A stretch of 64,000 nucleotides of DNA from Nocardioides astragali (GCF_024436375.1 NZ_JAFMZM010000003.1:515627-579626); one strand, 5' to 3'. Numbered from the stretch's first letter, positions 17,213 to 26,425 are shown. Notes: generated by a model not told the origin, from the sequence alone. Program-made: numbers and translations.

Positions 17213-20200
17213 TCCAGCTTCTCGGCGCCATCGTCCGCGGCCTGCGTGCCCGGGCCCTGCTCTCGGCGGGGTCGGTGCTCCTGACCGCCCTCGCGATCGG
17301 GTCCGCGATCCTCGGGCCCGTCTTCTCCGAGGCCGTGACCAACTCCTACGTCGTGACCCGGCTCCAGGAGACCTCCCCGGGCCTCACCGGCCTGAGCCGG
17401 GTCTTCACGCCCGACCCCGGGGTGTCGCTGCAACAGGCCGAGCGCGATGCCGTGGCAGCCTCCGAGGCGACGCTCGCCGGCCCCTGGCAGGAGCCCTACG
17501 CGATCGTGCAGTCCGAGCGTTTCAGTGCCCTTCGGGGCATGGTGACGTTCTGGTCGCGCTCCGACGCGTGCGAGATCCTCGAGATCGAGGGTCGCTGCCC
17601 CGAGAAGCAGGGCGAGGTGCTGATGCTCGCCGCCGACATGGAGAAGACCGGCGCCGTGCTCGGCGAGCCCCTGGAGCTGCCGATCTTCGAGACGGGTGGC
17701 GTCGCCGCGCTCGGCCTGCCACGGCCGGCCCTCGACGAGGTCGTCGTCGTCGGCTCCTACGTCACGCCCGCCGGCGGCGACGACTGGCTGATCCCCGGAC
17801 GGCTCACCAGCACCAACGAGCAGACCTCGATCAGGGGCGGCTACCAGCCCTTCGCCCCCGCACCCCTCATCACGACCGGCGACACGATCACGGCCATGGG
17901 CGCCTGGAACATCCGGGTCGACACGCACCTCGACGTCCCCTCCGACCTGACCCCCGAGCAGCTCGACGACGCGGCGACCTCTGCGAAGGCGGTCCCGAGC
18001 GACGCCGAGGTCGAGGTGGACGGCGGCACGCTGCGCGCCGACGACACCAACGACCTTGCCTCCGTGGTCGCGGACGTACGGTTCCAGCAGTCCACGGCCC
18101 GGGGCTCCATCGCGCCCGCCGTGCTCTCACTCGTCCTGGTCGCGCTGGCGCTGCTGATGCGGTTGCTCAACGCGGCCAGCGAGCTCCGCGTGCCCGAGCT
18201 CGCCCTGGCGTCCCTTCGGGGCGTGACCGCGCGCCGGCTCTGGGGACTGGGCCTCGCCGAGCCGGTCGTCGTGCTGGTGATCGCCATCCCGCTCGGTGTC
18301 GCCTTCGGCCTGGGTCTGTCGATCCTGCTGGTGCGCAGCTGGCTGGCGCCCGGGCTCCCGCTTCCGCTGCCCTGGGCCAGCTGGGTCGCTGCGGCGCTGG
18401 TGCTCGTCGCGGCCTTCGTGGTGGCGTGCGTGGCGGTGGGCCTCGTCGTCCGGGAGTCGCTCGCCTCCCAGCTCAGCGGCGTACGACGTCCGGTCGCCGC
18501 TCGCCGCTGGTCGGTCATCGCCCAGCTCACCCTGGTGGCCCTCGCGGCGGCCACGCTCGCGAGCAAGCTGACGGCCGGTGGGCCCGGTGAGCCGGACGCC
18601 ACCGACCTCGTCCTGCCGGTGCTGCTGGCGGTGGTGGCGGGCCTCGCCGCCACGAGGCTCATCGCCGCGCTGGCCACGTGGTGGACGCGTCGCTCGCGCG
18701 GCCGCTCGCTCAGCGGGTTCGTGTCCATGCGGGCGATCTCGCGCCGCCAGGAGGGCACCCTGGTCATCCTGCCGATCACCGCCGCGATCGCGGTGGCGGT
18801 GTTCGGGGCGGGTGTCTACGACTCCGCGGCGACGTGGCGCACGAGCGTGGCGGCGACCGAGTCGCCGGCCCACACCACCTGGTCCACGACGCTCACCCTC
18901 ACCGAGGGGATCGAGCTCACGCGGGAGGTCGACCCCGAGGGCGACTGGGTCATGGCCGCGGCCAGTGTCCCCAACCCGGGGGCGAACTTCTCCGTCGTCG
19001 ACAGCAGCCGCCTGGCGCGGGTCGCCACCTGGCCGCCCACCTGGAGCCCGGGCCTCGACGTCGACCAGGTGGTCGACCGCATCGCCCCCGGCGGCCTCGT
19101 CCCCACCCTGACGGGCAAGCGGTTCTCCCTCACGATCGACAACCAGGCCGACATGGACCGTGACCTGGCTGTCGAGGTCCGCTTCGGCACCCGCAACGGA
19201 CTGCCGCTGAAGGCCTACCTCGGGCCATTCCCGTCCGGGGAGTCCACCCGGTCGGCACGGGTCCCGTTCTGCCGGGAGAGCTGCCAGCTCGAGGGCATGA
19301 CCCTCGGGGGCGGGGCCGGCACCAACACGCGCATGTCCGGGTCGCTGCGCCTGAGCGACGTCGAGATGGACGGCGTCCCGGTCGACGGAGCGATCCAGGG
19401 AGCCGGCTGGACGCCGACCCCCGACCCGGCCGTACGGACCTCGATCGTGGAGATGCGGGAGACGGACGGTGCGCTCGAGATGACGGTCGACACCGGAGAC
19501 TCCGTGGGCATGGCCCGCATCACCGCCGGCGGCATCACCCGAGACCGGCCCGCGATGGCGGGCCCGAAGGTGCAGCAGCGCGCGATCGAGAAGCTCGACG
19601 AGGGCTACGGGCTGATCCCGGTCGAGCCGGTCGGCGAGATCGAGGGCATGCCCTTCACCGGCCCCACGGGGCTCCTGGTCGACTACTCCTCCTTCCTCAC
19701 CGACCGCCCGGTCTTCGACAACCTGATGACCGTCCACGTGCTGGCGCGTGAGGGCACGCCTGCATCGATCACCGAGGCGCTGTCCGAGGCCGGCCTGAGT
19801 GTGGGGACGACCCTCGCCAAGGAGCGCCACGTCCTCGACCAGAGCGCGTACGCCCTCGCCCTTCGGCTCTACGGAGTCGTCGCCGTGCTGGTGCTGCTGA
19901 TGGCGCTGGCGGGACTCTTCGTCAGCGCGGCCGTCCAGCTGCCGGCGCGTCGGCGCGACGCGGCGGCCCTGCGCGTGGTCGGCGTACCCCGGACCTCGGT
20001 GATGGTGGCCGTGGTGCGCGAGCTGGCGGTCGTGCTGGGCAGTGCCGCACTGGCCGGCATCCTCGCGGGATCCCTGGCCCAGTGGGTGGTGCTGCGCACG
20101 ATCACCCTGGGCTACGCCGACGACCCGAGCACACCCGCACTGGTGGCGGCCATCTCACCCCTGCGCCTGGTGGTGCTGGCGCTGCTCGCTGTGGCGGTCT

Positions 20201-20280
20201 TCGGCGCCGTCGCGCTGATCAGCGCGTCGATGACGGTGAAGGGTGCCCGCGGCGCCACTTTGCGCGAGTCGGCCCGCTGA
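17209..20280 (+). CDS. FtsX-like ABC permease (second)
   Basis: The GTG at 17209 overlaps the previous stop (GTGA) and follows gaggaggt. The 1023-aa protein has an N-terminal helix (~15-40), an extracytoplasmic region, helix groups at ~300-460 and ~520-550, a second large outside domain, and final FtsX helices (LPARRRDAAALRVVGVPRTSV). Its middle copies the layout of the first permease, so the two are likely ancient duplicates. It is the last gene of the ABC operon; the response regulator at 20306 converges on it with 25 bp between. Confidence 0.88.
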   Translation: MIQLLGAIVRGLRARALLSAGSVLLTALAIGSAILGPVFSEAVTNSYVVTRLQETSPGLTGLSRVFTPDPGVSLQQAERDAVAASEATLAGPWQEPYAIVQSERFSALRGMVTFWSRSDACEILEIEGRCPEKQGEVLMLAADMEKTGAVLGEPLELPIFETGGVAALGLPRPALDEVVVVGSYVTPAGGDDWLIPGRLTSTNEQTSIRGGYQPFAPAPLITTGDTITAMGAWNIRVDTHLDVPSDLTPEQLDDAATSAKAVPSDAEVEVDGGTLRADDTNDLASVVADVRFQQSTARGSIAPAVLSLVLVALALLMRLLNAASELRVPELALASLRGVTARRLWGLGLAEPVVVLVIAIPLGVAFGLGLSILLVRSWLAPGLPLPLPWASWVAAALVLVAAFVVACVAVGLVVRESLASQLSGVRRPVAARRWSVIAQLTLVALAAATLASKLTAGGPGEPDATDLVLPVLLAVVAGLAATRLIAALATWWTRRSRGRSLSGFVSMRAISRRQEGTLVILPITAAIAVAVFGAGVYDSAATWRTSVAATESPAHTTWSTTLTLTEGIELTREVDPEGDWVMAAASVPNPGANFSVVDSSRLARVATWPPTWSPGLDVDQVVDRIAPGGLVPTLTGKRFSLTIDNQADMDRDLAVEVRFGTRNGLPLKAYLGPFPSGESTRSARVPFCRESCQLEGMTLGGGAGTNTRMSGSLRLSDVEMDGVPVDGAIQGAGWTPTPDPAVRTSIVEMRETDGALEMTVDTGDSVGMARITAGGITRDRPAMAGPKVQQRAIEKLDEGYGLIPVEPVGEIEGMPFTGPTGLLVDYSSFLTDRPVFDNLMTVHVLAREGTPASITEALSEAGLSVGTTLAKERHVLDQSAYALALRLYGVVAVLVLLMALAGLFVSAAVQLPARRRDAAALRVVGVPRTSVMVAVVRELAVVLGSAALAGILAGSLAQWVVLRTITLGYADDPSTPALVAAISPLRLVVLALLAVAVFGAVALISASMTVKGARGATLRESAR

Positions 20281-20305
20281 CCCGAGGCGAGTGGGCGCGG
20301 TCCGG

Positions 20306-21055
20306 TCAGTCGCAGCAGGGGTCGAACCGGAACCCGACGCCGCGGATGGTGCGGATCCACTCGTTGTCCGACGCAGCAGCGCGGAGCTTGCGGCGCAGGT
20401 TGGCCAGGTGGACGTCGACCACGTGGGTGCTGTCGGGGACGAACTCGGTGGCCCAGACCGCGCGGAGGAGCGCCTCGCGGGCGACCACGATGCCGGGGTT
20501 GCTCACGAGGTGGGCGAGCAGGTCGAACTCGGTGCGGGTCAGGTCGATCTCCTCGCCGGCGACGAGCACCTCCCGAGCCTCGGGGTTGAGGCTCAGGTCC
20601 TCGCAACCGATCTGGCTGTCCTGGTCGGCGGCGCCGTCGGCACTGACGGGAACGGGGAGGGGCTCGGTCGCTGGCATCTCCGCGCTGCGGGGTCGGCGGA
20701 ACAGCGCCGCCACGCGCGCCTGCAGCTCACGCAGGGAGAACGGCTTGACCAGGTAGTCGTCGGCGCCGACCTCGAGCCCGATGAGCCGGTCGACCTCGGC
20801 CGTGCGGCCGCTGAGGACGATGACGTAGCAGTCGCTGACCATGCGGATCTGGCGGCACACCTCGACACCGTCGATGTCGGGCAGGGTCAGATCGAGCGTG
20901 ACGAGGTCAGGTGCCGTCTCCCGGATCACGGCGAGGGCGGCAGTGCCGGTCTGTGCGATCGTGACGTCGAACCCCGCCTGGGTCAGCAGTGCGGAGATCG
21001 CGTCGCCGGCGTCGCGGTCGTCCTCGACGACCACGGCGATGCGTTGGTCGATCAT
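20306..21055 (-). CDS. OmpR/PhoB-family response regulator (first of pair)
   Basis: The start is ATG 21055, preceded by gggggaa; an ATG at 21070 is the alternative. The 249-aa protein has a receiver domain with E11-D12-D13, phospho-acceptor D55 (LVTLDLTLPDIDG) and K in VKPFS, then a winged-helix output domain (~150-245, ending IRTIRGVGFRFDP). No kinase gene is adjacent. It is clearly paralogous to the gene at 21202: both carry LVTLDLTLP, LIGLEVGADD and VAALFRRPRSA. The targets are unknown. Confidence 0.92.
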   Translation of the reverse strand: MIDQRIAVVVEDDRDAGDAISALLTQAGFDVTIAQTGTAALAVIRETAPDLVTLDLTLPDIDGVEVCRQIRMVSDCYVIVLSGRTAEVDRLIGLEVGADDYLVKPFSLRELQARVAALFRRPRSAEMPATEPLPVPVSADGAADQDSQIGCEDLSLNPEAREVLVAGEEIDLTRTEFDLLAHLVSNPGIVVAREALLRAVWATEFVPDSTHVVDVHLANLRRKLRAAASDNEWIRTIRGVGFRFDPCCD

Positions 21056-21201
21056 GTGTGGTTCCCCCATGTGTGGTCATGCTTCGCGCTGTCAACCGGC
21101 GCGCGTCGCACTCGACGCATGGTTCCCAGCCCCTCGATCGTATGCGGCAAAGGGCTGGGACGGCTCGGAATGCACAGACAGGGGTCGTGGTGGTCCCTGC
21201 G

Positions 21202-22029
21202 TCAGAAGTCGAGGCCTCGGGCCCAGTCCTCCGAGTCGATGCGCGCCACCAGGTAGGGGCCGCCGCCCGTACGCCGGTCCTCGGGCTCGCCCTCGCGGTC
21301 CATCCGGTAGCCGATGCCGCGGATCGTGTGGATCCACGTGGCGTCGGAGTGCCGACGGAGCTTGCCCCGCAGGTTGGCCACGTGCACGTCCACCAGGTGG
21401 TGGTCGTGGGTGAGCGCGCTGCTCCAGATCGCGAGGACCATCTCCTCACGGGTGCAGACCCGCGAGAGGTGGGTGGCGAGGTACTCGAGCACGTCGTACT
21501 CGATGCGGGTCAGGTCGACGATCGTTCCGTTGATCTGGACCTCGCGCCGGGCGGAGTTGATGACCAGGCCGGCTCCGCACGAGATCGTGCTCGGCTCGTC
21601 GGCAGGCTGTGACGGGCTGGGCACGTGCGGGGCCTGGGCAGCGGCCTCGTCCATCAGGGCCGAGCGCGGACGCCGGAACAGCGCGGCCACGCGGGCACGC
21701 AGCTCGCGCGGGGAGAACGGCTTGAGCACGAAGTCATCGGCGCCGACCTCCAGGCCGATGAGCTTGTCCACCTCGTCGGACCGCGCGGACACGATCACGA
21801 TGTAGCAGTCGCTGGCCTCCCGGATGCGACGGCACACCTCGATGCCGTCCATGTGCGGAAGCGTCAGGTCCAGGGTGACCAGGTCGGGCGGATCGGCTGC
21901 CGCGACGTCCACCGCCGCCCGTCCGTCGCGCGCTGACGTCACCCGGAAACCGGCGCCCTCCAGCGTCTCGACCAGTGCCGAGGAGATGTCCGGATCGTCC
22001 TCGACGACCAAAGCATGAAGATCTTGCAC
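21202..22029 (-). CDS. OmpR/PhoB-family response regulator (second of pair)
   Basis: The start is GTG 22029, preceded by ggtggggg; the longer TTG frame is rejected. The 275-aa protein has a receiver with E10-D11-D12, phospho-acceptor D54 and K in LKPFS. The winged helix at ~155-245 ends IHTIRGIGYRMD, and a ~30-residue tail (...ARIDSEDWARGLDF) has no counterpart in its paralogue. A 146-bp gap separates the two genes, so each probably has its own promoter. The 5' region 22030-22208 (about 180 bp) holds its promoter and the end of the GNAT gene, nothing else that I recognise. Confidence 0.92.
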   Translation of the reverse strand: MQDLHALVVEDDPDISSALVETLEGAGFRVTSARDGRAAVDVAAADPPDLVTLDLTLPHMDGIEVCRRIREASDCYIVIVSARSDEVDKLIGLEVGADDFVLKPFSPRELRARVAALFRRPRSALMDEAAAQAPHVPSPSQPADEPSTISCGAGLVINSARREVQINGTIVDLTRIEYDVLEYLATHLSRVCTREEMVLAIWSSALTHDHHLVDVHVANLRGKLRRHSDATWIHTIRGIGYRMDREGEPEDRRTGGGPYLVARIDSEDWARGLDF

Positions 22030-22208
22030 GTTTCTACCCCCACCCAAAATGCAAAGGCTAGGGACCCCACGTCCCCGCCGCGGCTCCGCCCGAATCCGAC
22101 GCCGATTCGATGGTATGCGCAGGAGTACGCCGAGCGTCAGGGTTGTTTCAGGGCTTTGCCTAGATGTCTAGACCATACTCTTTGACGGAATCTTTGGCCG
22201 ATGGGGAT

Positions 22209-23171
22209 TCAGACTGCGTTTTCCGTGGTCGCTGTCAGGTCGATCCCACGATTGACCCAAGTGCTGGTGGCGACCATTCCCACCCGCTCGTAGAGACCCA
22301 GGGCGCCGGTGCGCGAGTCGGTGCTCAGCTCGGAGGTGGACGTGCCATGGGCCCGCGCCTGGGCGAAGGAGTCGACCAGCAGTGCCTGGGCCAGGCCGCG
22401 GTTGCGCTGGTCGCGGCGCACGGCGAGCCGGTCGACATAGCCGGTGGACCCGTCGTCCGACACGAGCACCAGGGAGACGCCGGCCACCGTCCCGTGGGCG
22501 TCCACGGCCACCCGCAGGTTCCACGGCTCGAAGCCGGGCCGGCCGCGGGTGGCGGCGTCGAAGTCCTCGAAGCTCTCCCGCCCGCGCACCGACCACTCGA
22601 GGAACGCGTCCTCCAGCACGTCGTGCGCGGCCCGCAGCTCCTCCGCCTGCGCCGCGCGTACGACGTATCCCGGCGGCAGCTCGCGGTCGGGGATCCTCGC
22701 CCCCTCGGGCAGCTTGAGGACCCAGCTCGTCCACCGCACCCGGAAACCGAGCTCCTCCAGCAACCGGTCGCCAGGCGAACCCTGGGGGACCGGCATCCCG
22801 ATCACCGTCGACCCGAGGCGGCGGCCAAGCTCCTGGAGCCAGTGCGCCAGCCAGGTGCCGATCCCGCGGCCGCGGTGGGAGGGCAGCACGGACGTGTCGG
22901 CGCGGTCGGCGCCCATCAGCTCGGCGTACGCCACGAGGGTGTCGCCGTCGAACACGCCGATCGACCGGGCGCCGACGTCGTGGCTGGGCTTGGCCCAGTC
23001 GCTCACGATGTCGGCCTCCTCGATGGCGACCTCGCCGATGTCCTCGAGCTCCTGGGCCGCCATCAGCTCGAAGACCGCCCGCGCGTCGCTCGTCCGGAGC
23101 GGTCGGGTCGTCAGACCGGGAGGAAGCACCGGTGGTGCGGTCGGGTCGCTGGGGTCGTGCTGGCCGGGCAT
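22209..23171 (-). CDS. Tandem-domain GNAT N-acetyltransferase
   Basis: The start is ATG 23171 (MPGQHDPSDPTAPPVL); the much longer open frame up to 25337 is antisense to the helicase and rejected. The 320-aa protein contains two GNAT domains. The first has the loop LPSHRGRGIGTWLAHW at ~100. The second has VRRDQRNRGLAQALL at ~250 and ends with the usual ALGLYERVGM. Double-GNAT proteins of this size occur in actinobacteria (mycothiol synthase is one), but I see no specific reason to call this MshD. It is divergent from the helicase with a 105-bp promoter region. Confidence 0.85.
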   Translation of the reverse strand: MPGQHDPSDPTAPPVLPPGLTTRPLRTSDARAVFELMAAQELEDIGEVAIEEADIVSDWAKPSHDVGARSIGVFDGDTLVAYAELMGADRADTSVLPSHRGRGIGTWLAHWLQELGRRLGSTVIGMPVPQGSPGDRLLEELGFRVRWTSWVLKLPEGARIPDRELPPGYVVRAAQAEELRAAHDVLEDAFLEWSVRGRESFEDFDAATRGRPGFEPWNLRVAVDAHGTVAGVSLVLVSDDGSTGYVDRLAVRRDQRNRGLAQALLVDSFAQARAHGTSTSELSTDSRTGALGLYERVGMVATSTWVNRGIDLTATTENAV

Positions 23172-23276
23172 GGGACGAGTGTGATGCCTCACGTGGCGCC
23201 CTGTCGCGCGCTTATCCTCGGCCGGGGTGCCTGGTGTGGAATGCCAGATTCCCCCGTGAGGCCCTACCGTTGTCGG

Positions 23277-24998
23277 GTGAGTGACGAGCAGCCAGCAGCC
23301 CCTGAGCAGACCTTCGCCGACCTCGGCCTCTCGCCTGAGGTCCTCAAGGCGCTGGCCGACGTCGGCTACGAGACCCCCTCGCAGATCCAGGCCCAGACGA
23401 TCCCGCCGCTGCTGGAGGGACGCCACGTCGTGGGCCTCGCGCAGACCGGCACCGGCAAGACGGCCGCGTTCGCGCTGCCGATCCTCTCGCAGCTCGACTT
23501 CTCCCAGAAGACGCCGCAGGCCCTCGTCCTCGCCCCGACCCGCGAGCTCGCGCTCCAGGTCTCGGAGGCCTTCGAGAAGTACGCCGCGCACATGAAGGGC
23601 GTGCGCGTGCTGCCCATCTACGGCGGCCAGGGCTACGGCGTACAGCTCTCGGCGCTGCGTCGCGGCGTGCATGTCGTCGTCGGCACGCCCGGGCGCATCA
23701 TGGACCACCTGGAGAAGGGCACGCTCGACCTGTCGGAGCTGCGCTTCCTCGTCCTGGACGAGGCTGACGAGATGCTCAAGATGGGCTTCGCCGAGGACGT
23801 CGAGACCATCCTCGCCGACACGCCCGCGGACAAGCACGTGGCGCTGTTCTCGGCCACGATGCCTGCCCAGATCCGTCGCATCTCCAAGAAGTACCTGGAG
23901 AACCCCGTCGAGATCACCGTCAAGAACAAGACGTCGACGGTCTCGTCCATCACCCAGCGCTACCTGATCGTGTCCTACCCGCAGAAGGTCGACGCCCTCA
24001 CGCGCATCCTCGAGGTCGAGAACTTCGAGGGCATGATCGTCTTCGTCCGCACCAAGAACGAGACCGAGATGCTGGCCGAGAAGCTCCGCGCCCGCGGCTA
24101 CTCCGCGATGGCGATCAACGGCGACGTCGCTCAGGTGCAGCGCGAGCGCACCATCAACCAGCTCAAGGCCGGCAAGCTCGACATCCTCGTCGCCACGGAC
24201 GTCGCCGCCCGGGGCCTCGACGTCGAGCGGATCAGCCACGTCGTCAACTACGACATCCCCACCGACACCGAGTCCTACGTCCACCGCATCGGGCGTACGG
24301 GCCGCGCGGGCCGGACCGGTGACTCGATCGCCTTCGTCACGCCGCGTGAGCGCCACCTGCTGCGCGCGATCGAGAAGGCCACCCGCCAGCCGCTCACCCA
24401 GATGCAGCTGCCGACGGTCGACGACGTCAACGCCACCCGGCTCTCGCGCTTCGACGACCAGATCACGCAGGCGCTGGCCCAGCCCGAGCGGATCGACTTC
24501 TTCCGCGACGTGGTCTCCCACTACGTCAGTGAGCACGACGTGGCCGAGGTCGACGTCGCCGCCGCATTGGCCGCGGTGATGCACGGCGAGCAGCCGCTGC
24601 TGCTCGACCCCGAGCCCGAGCAGCGGACCCGCTCCTTCGAGGAGCGCTCCAGCCACGCCGGCAAGGCCGACCGTGGTCCCGCCCGGGAGTCGCGCAGCGG
24701 CGCCCCGATGGCGACGTACCGCATCTCCGTGGGCAAGCGGCACAAGGTCGAGCCCCGCCAGATCGTGGGTGCCCTGGCCAACGAGGGCGGCCTCTCGCGC
24801 GGGGACTTCGGCTACATCGCCATCAAGCCGGAGTTCTCGCTCGTCGAGCTCCCGGCCGCCCTGCCCCCCGGCACGCTCGACCGTCTCGCCGGCACACGCA
24901 TCTCCGGCAAGCTGATCGAGCTCGAGCTCGACAAGGGCCCGCAGCGCCAGCGCGCCGGTGGTCACAGCGGCGGCTACAAGGGCAAGAACCCCCGCTGA
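23277..24998 (+). CDS. DEAD-box ATP-dependent RNA helicase with DbpA-type RNA-binding domain
   Basis: The start is GTG 23277 (VSDEQPAAPEQTFADLGL); sequence upstream in the same frame is antisense to the GNAT gene. The 573-aa protein has all helicase motifs: Q motif (~13-38), motif I AQTGTGKT 55-62, PTRELA, TPGR, DEAD 161-164, SAT, and motif VI HRIGRTGRAGR. After the two RecA domains comes a C-terminal RRM-like DbpA domain (~475-550, YRISVGKRHKVEPRQIVGAL). This is the DeaD/CsdA type used in ribosome assembly and cold-shock mRNA unwinding. Confidence 0.95.
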   Translation: MSDEQPAAPEQTFADLGLSPEVLKALADVGYETPSQIQAQTIPPLLEGRHVVGLAQTGTGKTAAFALPILSQLDFSQKTPQALVLAPTRELALQVSEAFEKYAAHMKGVRVLPIYGGQGYGVQLSALRRGVHVVVGTPGRIMDHLEKGTLDLSELRFLVLDEADEMLKMGFAEDVETILADTPADKHVALFSATMPAQIRRISKKYLENPVEITVKNKTSTVSSITQRYLIVSYPQKVDALTRILEVENFEGMIVFVRTKNETEMLAEKLRARGYSAMAINGDVAQVQRERTINQLKAGKLDILVATDVAARGLDVERISHVVNYDIPTDTESYVHRIGRTGRAGRTGDSIAFVTPRERHLLRAIEKATRQPLTQMQLPTVDDVNATRLSRFDDQITQALAQPERIDFFRDVVSHYVSEHDVAEVDVAAALAAVMHGEQPLLLDPEPEQRTRSFEERSSHAGKADRGPARESRSGAPMATYRISVGKRHKVEPRQIVGALANEGGLSRGDFGYIAIKPEFSLVELPAALPPGTLDRLAGTRISGKLIELELDKGPQRQRAGGHSGGYKGKNPR

Positions 24999-25024
24999 CC
25001 TGACGATCCCTCGCGCTGAAATGC

Positions 25025-25065
25025 GCCGACCGGTCACTTCCTCGGCGAGGAAGTGACCGGTCGGC
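25025..25065. terminator. Bidirectional terminator, 19-bp perfect stem
   Basis: Left arm 25025-25043 and right arm 25047-25065 are perfectly complementary over 19 bp around a ggc loop. It lies between the convergent helicase and DoxX genes. A third, nearly direct copy of the right arm (gaggaagtgcccggtcgg) lies at 25079-25096 and runs into the DoxX stop codon. Confidence 0.85.
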
Positions 25066-25095
25066 GTCGTCCAGGACGAGGAAGTGCCCGGTCGG

Positions 25096-25569
25096 TCAGG
25101 CGGCGACGGCCTCGGGCTGTCGCTCCTCGTCGCGCTGGCCGGTGACCTGCCGGGTGAGCAGGTGGTCGACCGACAGCCGACCCGCACCGGTGCTCGCCAG
25201 GACGAGGCCGAGAACGCCCAGGACCAGCACCAGCTCGTACCCGCCCTCGGCGACGAAGAAGGCGTCCCGGTGCACGAACCACCAGGCGCCGGCCATGTTG
25301 AGCGCCCAGAGCACGCCGACGACCGGGGTGAGGGCACCCAGCAGGATCAGGACCCCGCCGCCGACCTCGATCGCGATGGCGAAGGCGGCGGCCGCGGGTG
25401 CTACCGGAATGCCCATGGCCGCGAACCCGTCGGCGGTGCCGCCGGAGCCACCTTGGTCGAGCTTCTGCCAGCCGTGGGCGATCATCACCGCCCCGAGGGC
25501 GAGTCGCGCGAGCAGGAGTACGACGTCCTGCGCAGGAGTGGTGGAGCGGTTGCCGAACGGGAGCTTCAC
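25096..25569 (-). CDS. DoxX family membrane protein
   Basis: The start is GTG 25569, after ggaggt with 7-nt spacing. The 157-aa protein has four hydrophobic helices and begins the first with ALGAVMIAHGWQKL, the signature of the DoxX family (small membrane proteins sometimes linked to thiosulfate oxidation or redox stress). Helix 3 includes LNMAGAWWFVHRDAFFVAEGGYELVLVLG, with the conserved GGYEL. It neighbours the YceI gene on the same strand, but a terminator hairpin and about 130 bp separate them. Confidence 0.88.
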   Translation of the reverse strand: MKLPFGNRSTTPAQDVVLLLARLALGAVMIAHGWQKLDQGGSGGTADGFAAMGIPVAPAAAAFAIAIEVGGGVLILLGALTPVVGVLWALNMAGAWWFVHRDAFFVAEGGYELVLVLGVLGLVLASTGAGRLSVDHLLTRQVTGQRDEERQPEAVAA

Positions 25570-25648
25570 AGGTCTACCTCCGAGTTGATTGACACTTGAA
25601 CTACCCACGCTAGGGGCCGGAACTGAGCGCTTCCTGAGAGCACGCAGA

Positions 25649-25677
25649 AGCCCCGCCACCGGAGAGGCGACGGGGCT
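25649..25677 (-). terminator. Terminator hairpin after yceI-like gene
   Basis: agccccg (25649-25655) pairs with cggggct (25671-25677), 24 bp beyond the YceI stop on the minus strand. There is no clear T-run. Confidence 0.6.
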
Positions 25678-25701
25678 CCTGGCAGGAAACGGGGGAGAAG
25701 C

Positions 25702-26271
25702 TCAGGCGGACTTGATCGCCGAGACGTCGAACTCGAGCTTGATCTTCTCGGAGACGAGGACGCCGCCGGTCTCGAGCGCCGCGTTCCAGGTGAGGCCCCA
25801 GTCCTTGCGGTTGATGGTGGTCTCGCCCTCGAAGCCGACACGCAGGTTGCCGAAGGGGTCGCGGGCCGAGCCGGTCTGCTCGAACTCGATCGTGACCGGC
25901 TTGGTGACGTCCTTGATGGTGAGGTCGCCGGTGATCGTCCAGTCGCTGCCGTCGCGCTTCACGTCGGTCGAGGTGAAGGTGATGGACGGGTACTGCTCGA
26001 CGTCGAAGAAGTCGCCGGACTTGAGGTGGCCGTCACGGTCGGCGCTGCCGGTCTCGACGGAGGTGACGTCGATGGAGAGGTCGACCTTGGAGGAGGACGG
26101 GTTCGCCTCGTCGATGCGGGCGGTGCCGGTGAAGGCGCCGAACTGGCCGCGTACCTTGGTCACCATGGCGTGGCGGGCCACGAAGCCGAGGCGGCTGTGG
26201 CTGACGTCGAGGGCGTAGTCACCGGTGATGTCGTCGATGGCGGTGGTGGGAGCGTCGAACGAGGTGGTCAT
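25702..26271 (-). CDS. YceI family protein
   Basis: This 189-aa protein matches YceI lipocalin-fold proteins over its whole length: GDYALDVSHSRLGFVARHAMVTKVRGQF at residues 18-45, then DGHLKSGDFFDVEQYPSITFTST. These beta-barrels bind polyisoprenoid or amphiphilic ligands. There is no signal peptide, so this copy is cytoplasmic, as is usual for the actinobacterial type. The ATG has aggagg about 6 nt upstream. A 7-bp inverted repeat at 26286-26309 lies in the promoter region. Confidence 0.93.
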   Translation of the reverse strand: MTTSFDAPTTAIDDITGDYALDVSHSRLGFVARHAMVTKVRGQFGAFTGTARIDEANPSSSKVDLSIDVTSVETGSADRDGHLKSGDFFDVEQYPSITFTSTDVKRDGSDWTITGDLTIKDVTKPVTIEFEQTGSARDPFGNLRVGFEGETTINRKDWGLTWNAALETGGVLVSEKIKLEFDVSAIKSA

Positions 26272-26285
26272 GAAAGCCTCCTGGC

Positions 26286-26309
26286 TTGGTTGGTAGAAGA
26301 TTCAACCAA
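26286..26309. promoter_or_regulatory. Candidate operator upstream of yceI-like gene
   Basis: A perfect inverted repeat ttggttg (26286-26292) and caaccaa (26303-26309) has a 10-bp spacer. It starts 15 bp upstream of the YceI start codon, in the right place for a dimeric repressor such as a MarR-type protein. The regulator is not in the window. Confidence 0.45.
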
Positions 26310-26380
26310 TAGAACGAGGCGCACCTGGACTTCATTCCCGAACCCCGGAGATTTCTCCGAGCTTCTCCGCCACATGCATC

Positions 26381-26408
26381 GAGCCACGCCCCCTGAGGGA
26401 CGTGGCTC
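26381..26408 (-). terminator. Terminator hairpin after small gene
   Basis: gagccacg (26381-26388) pairs perfectly with cgtggctc (26401-26408), with a further ccc/ggg pair inside. It lies 17 bp past the stop of the 41-aa gene on the minus strand. Confidence 0.6.
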
Positions 26409-26425
26409 GGGGCCTGGCTGATCGC

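Noticed and set aside
23172..25337. N-terminal extension of the double-GNAT frame through the helicase region.
   Set aside because: It is antisense to all helicase motifs; the GNAT homology begins only after ATG 23171.
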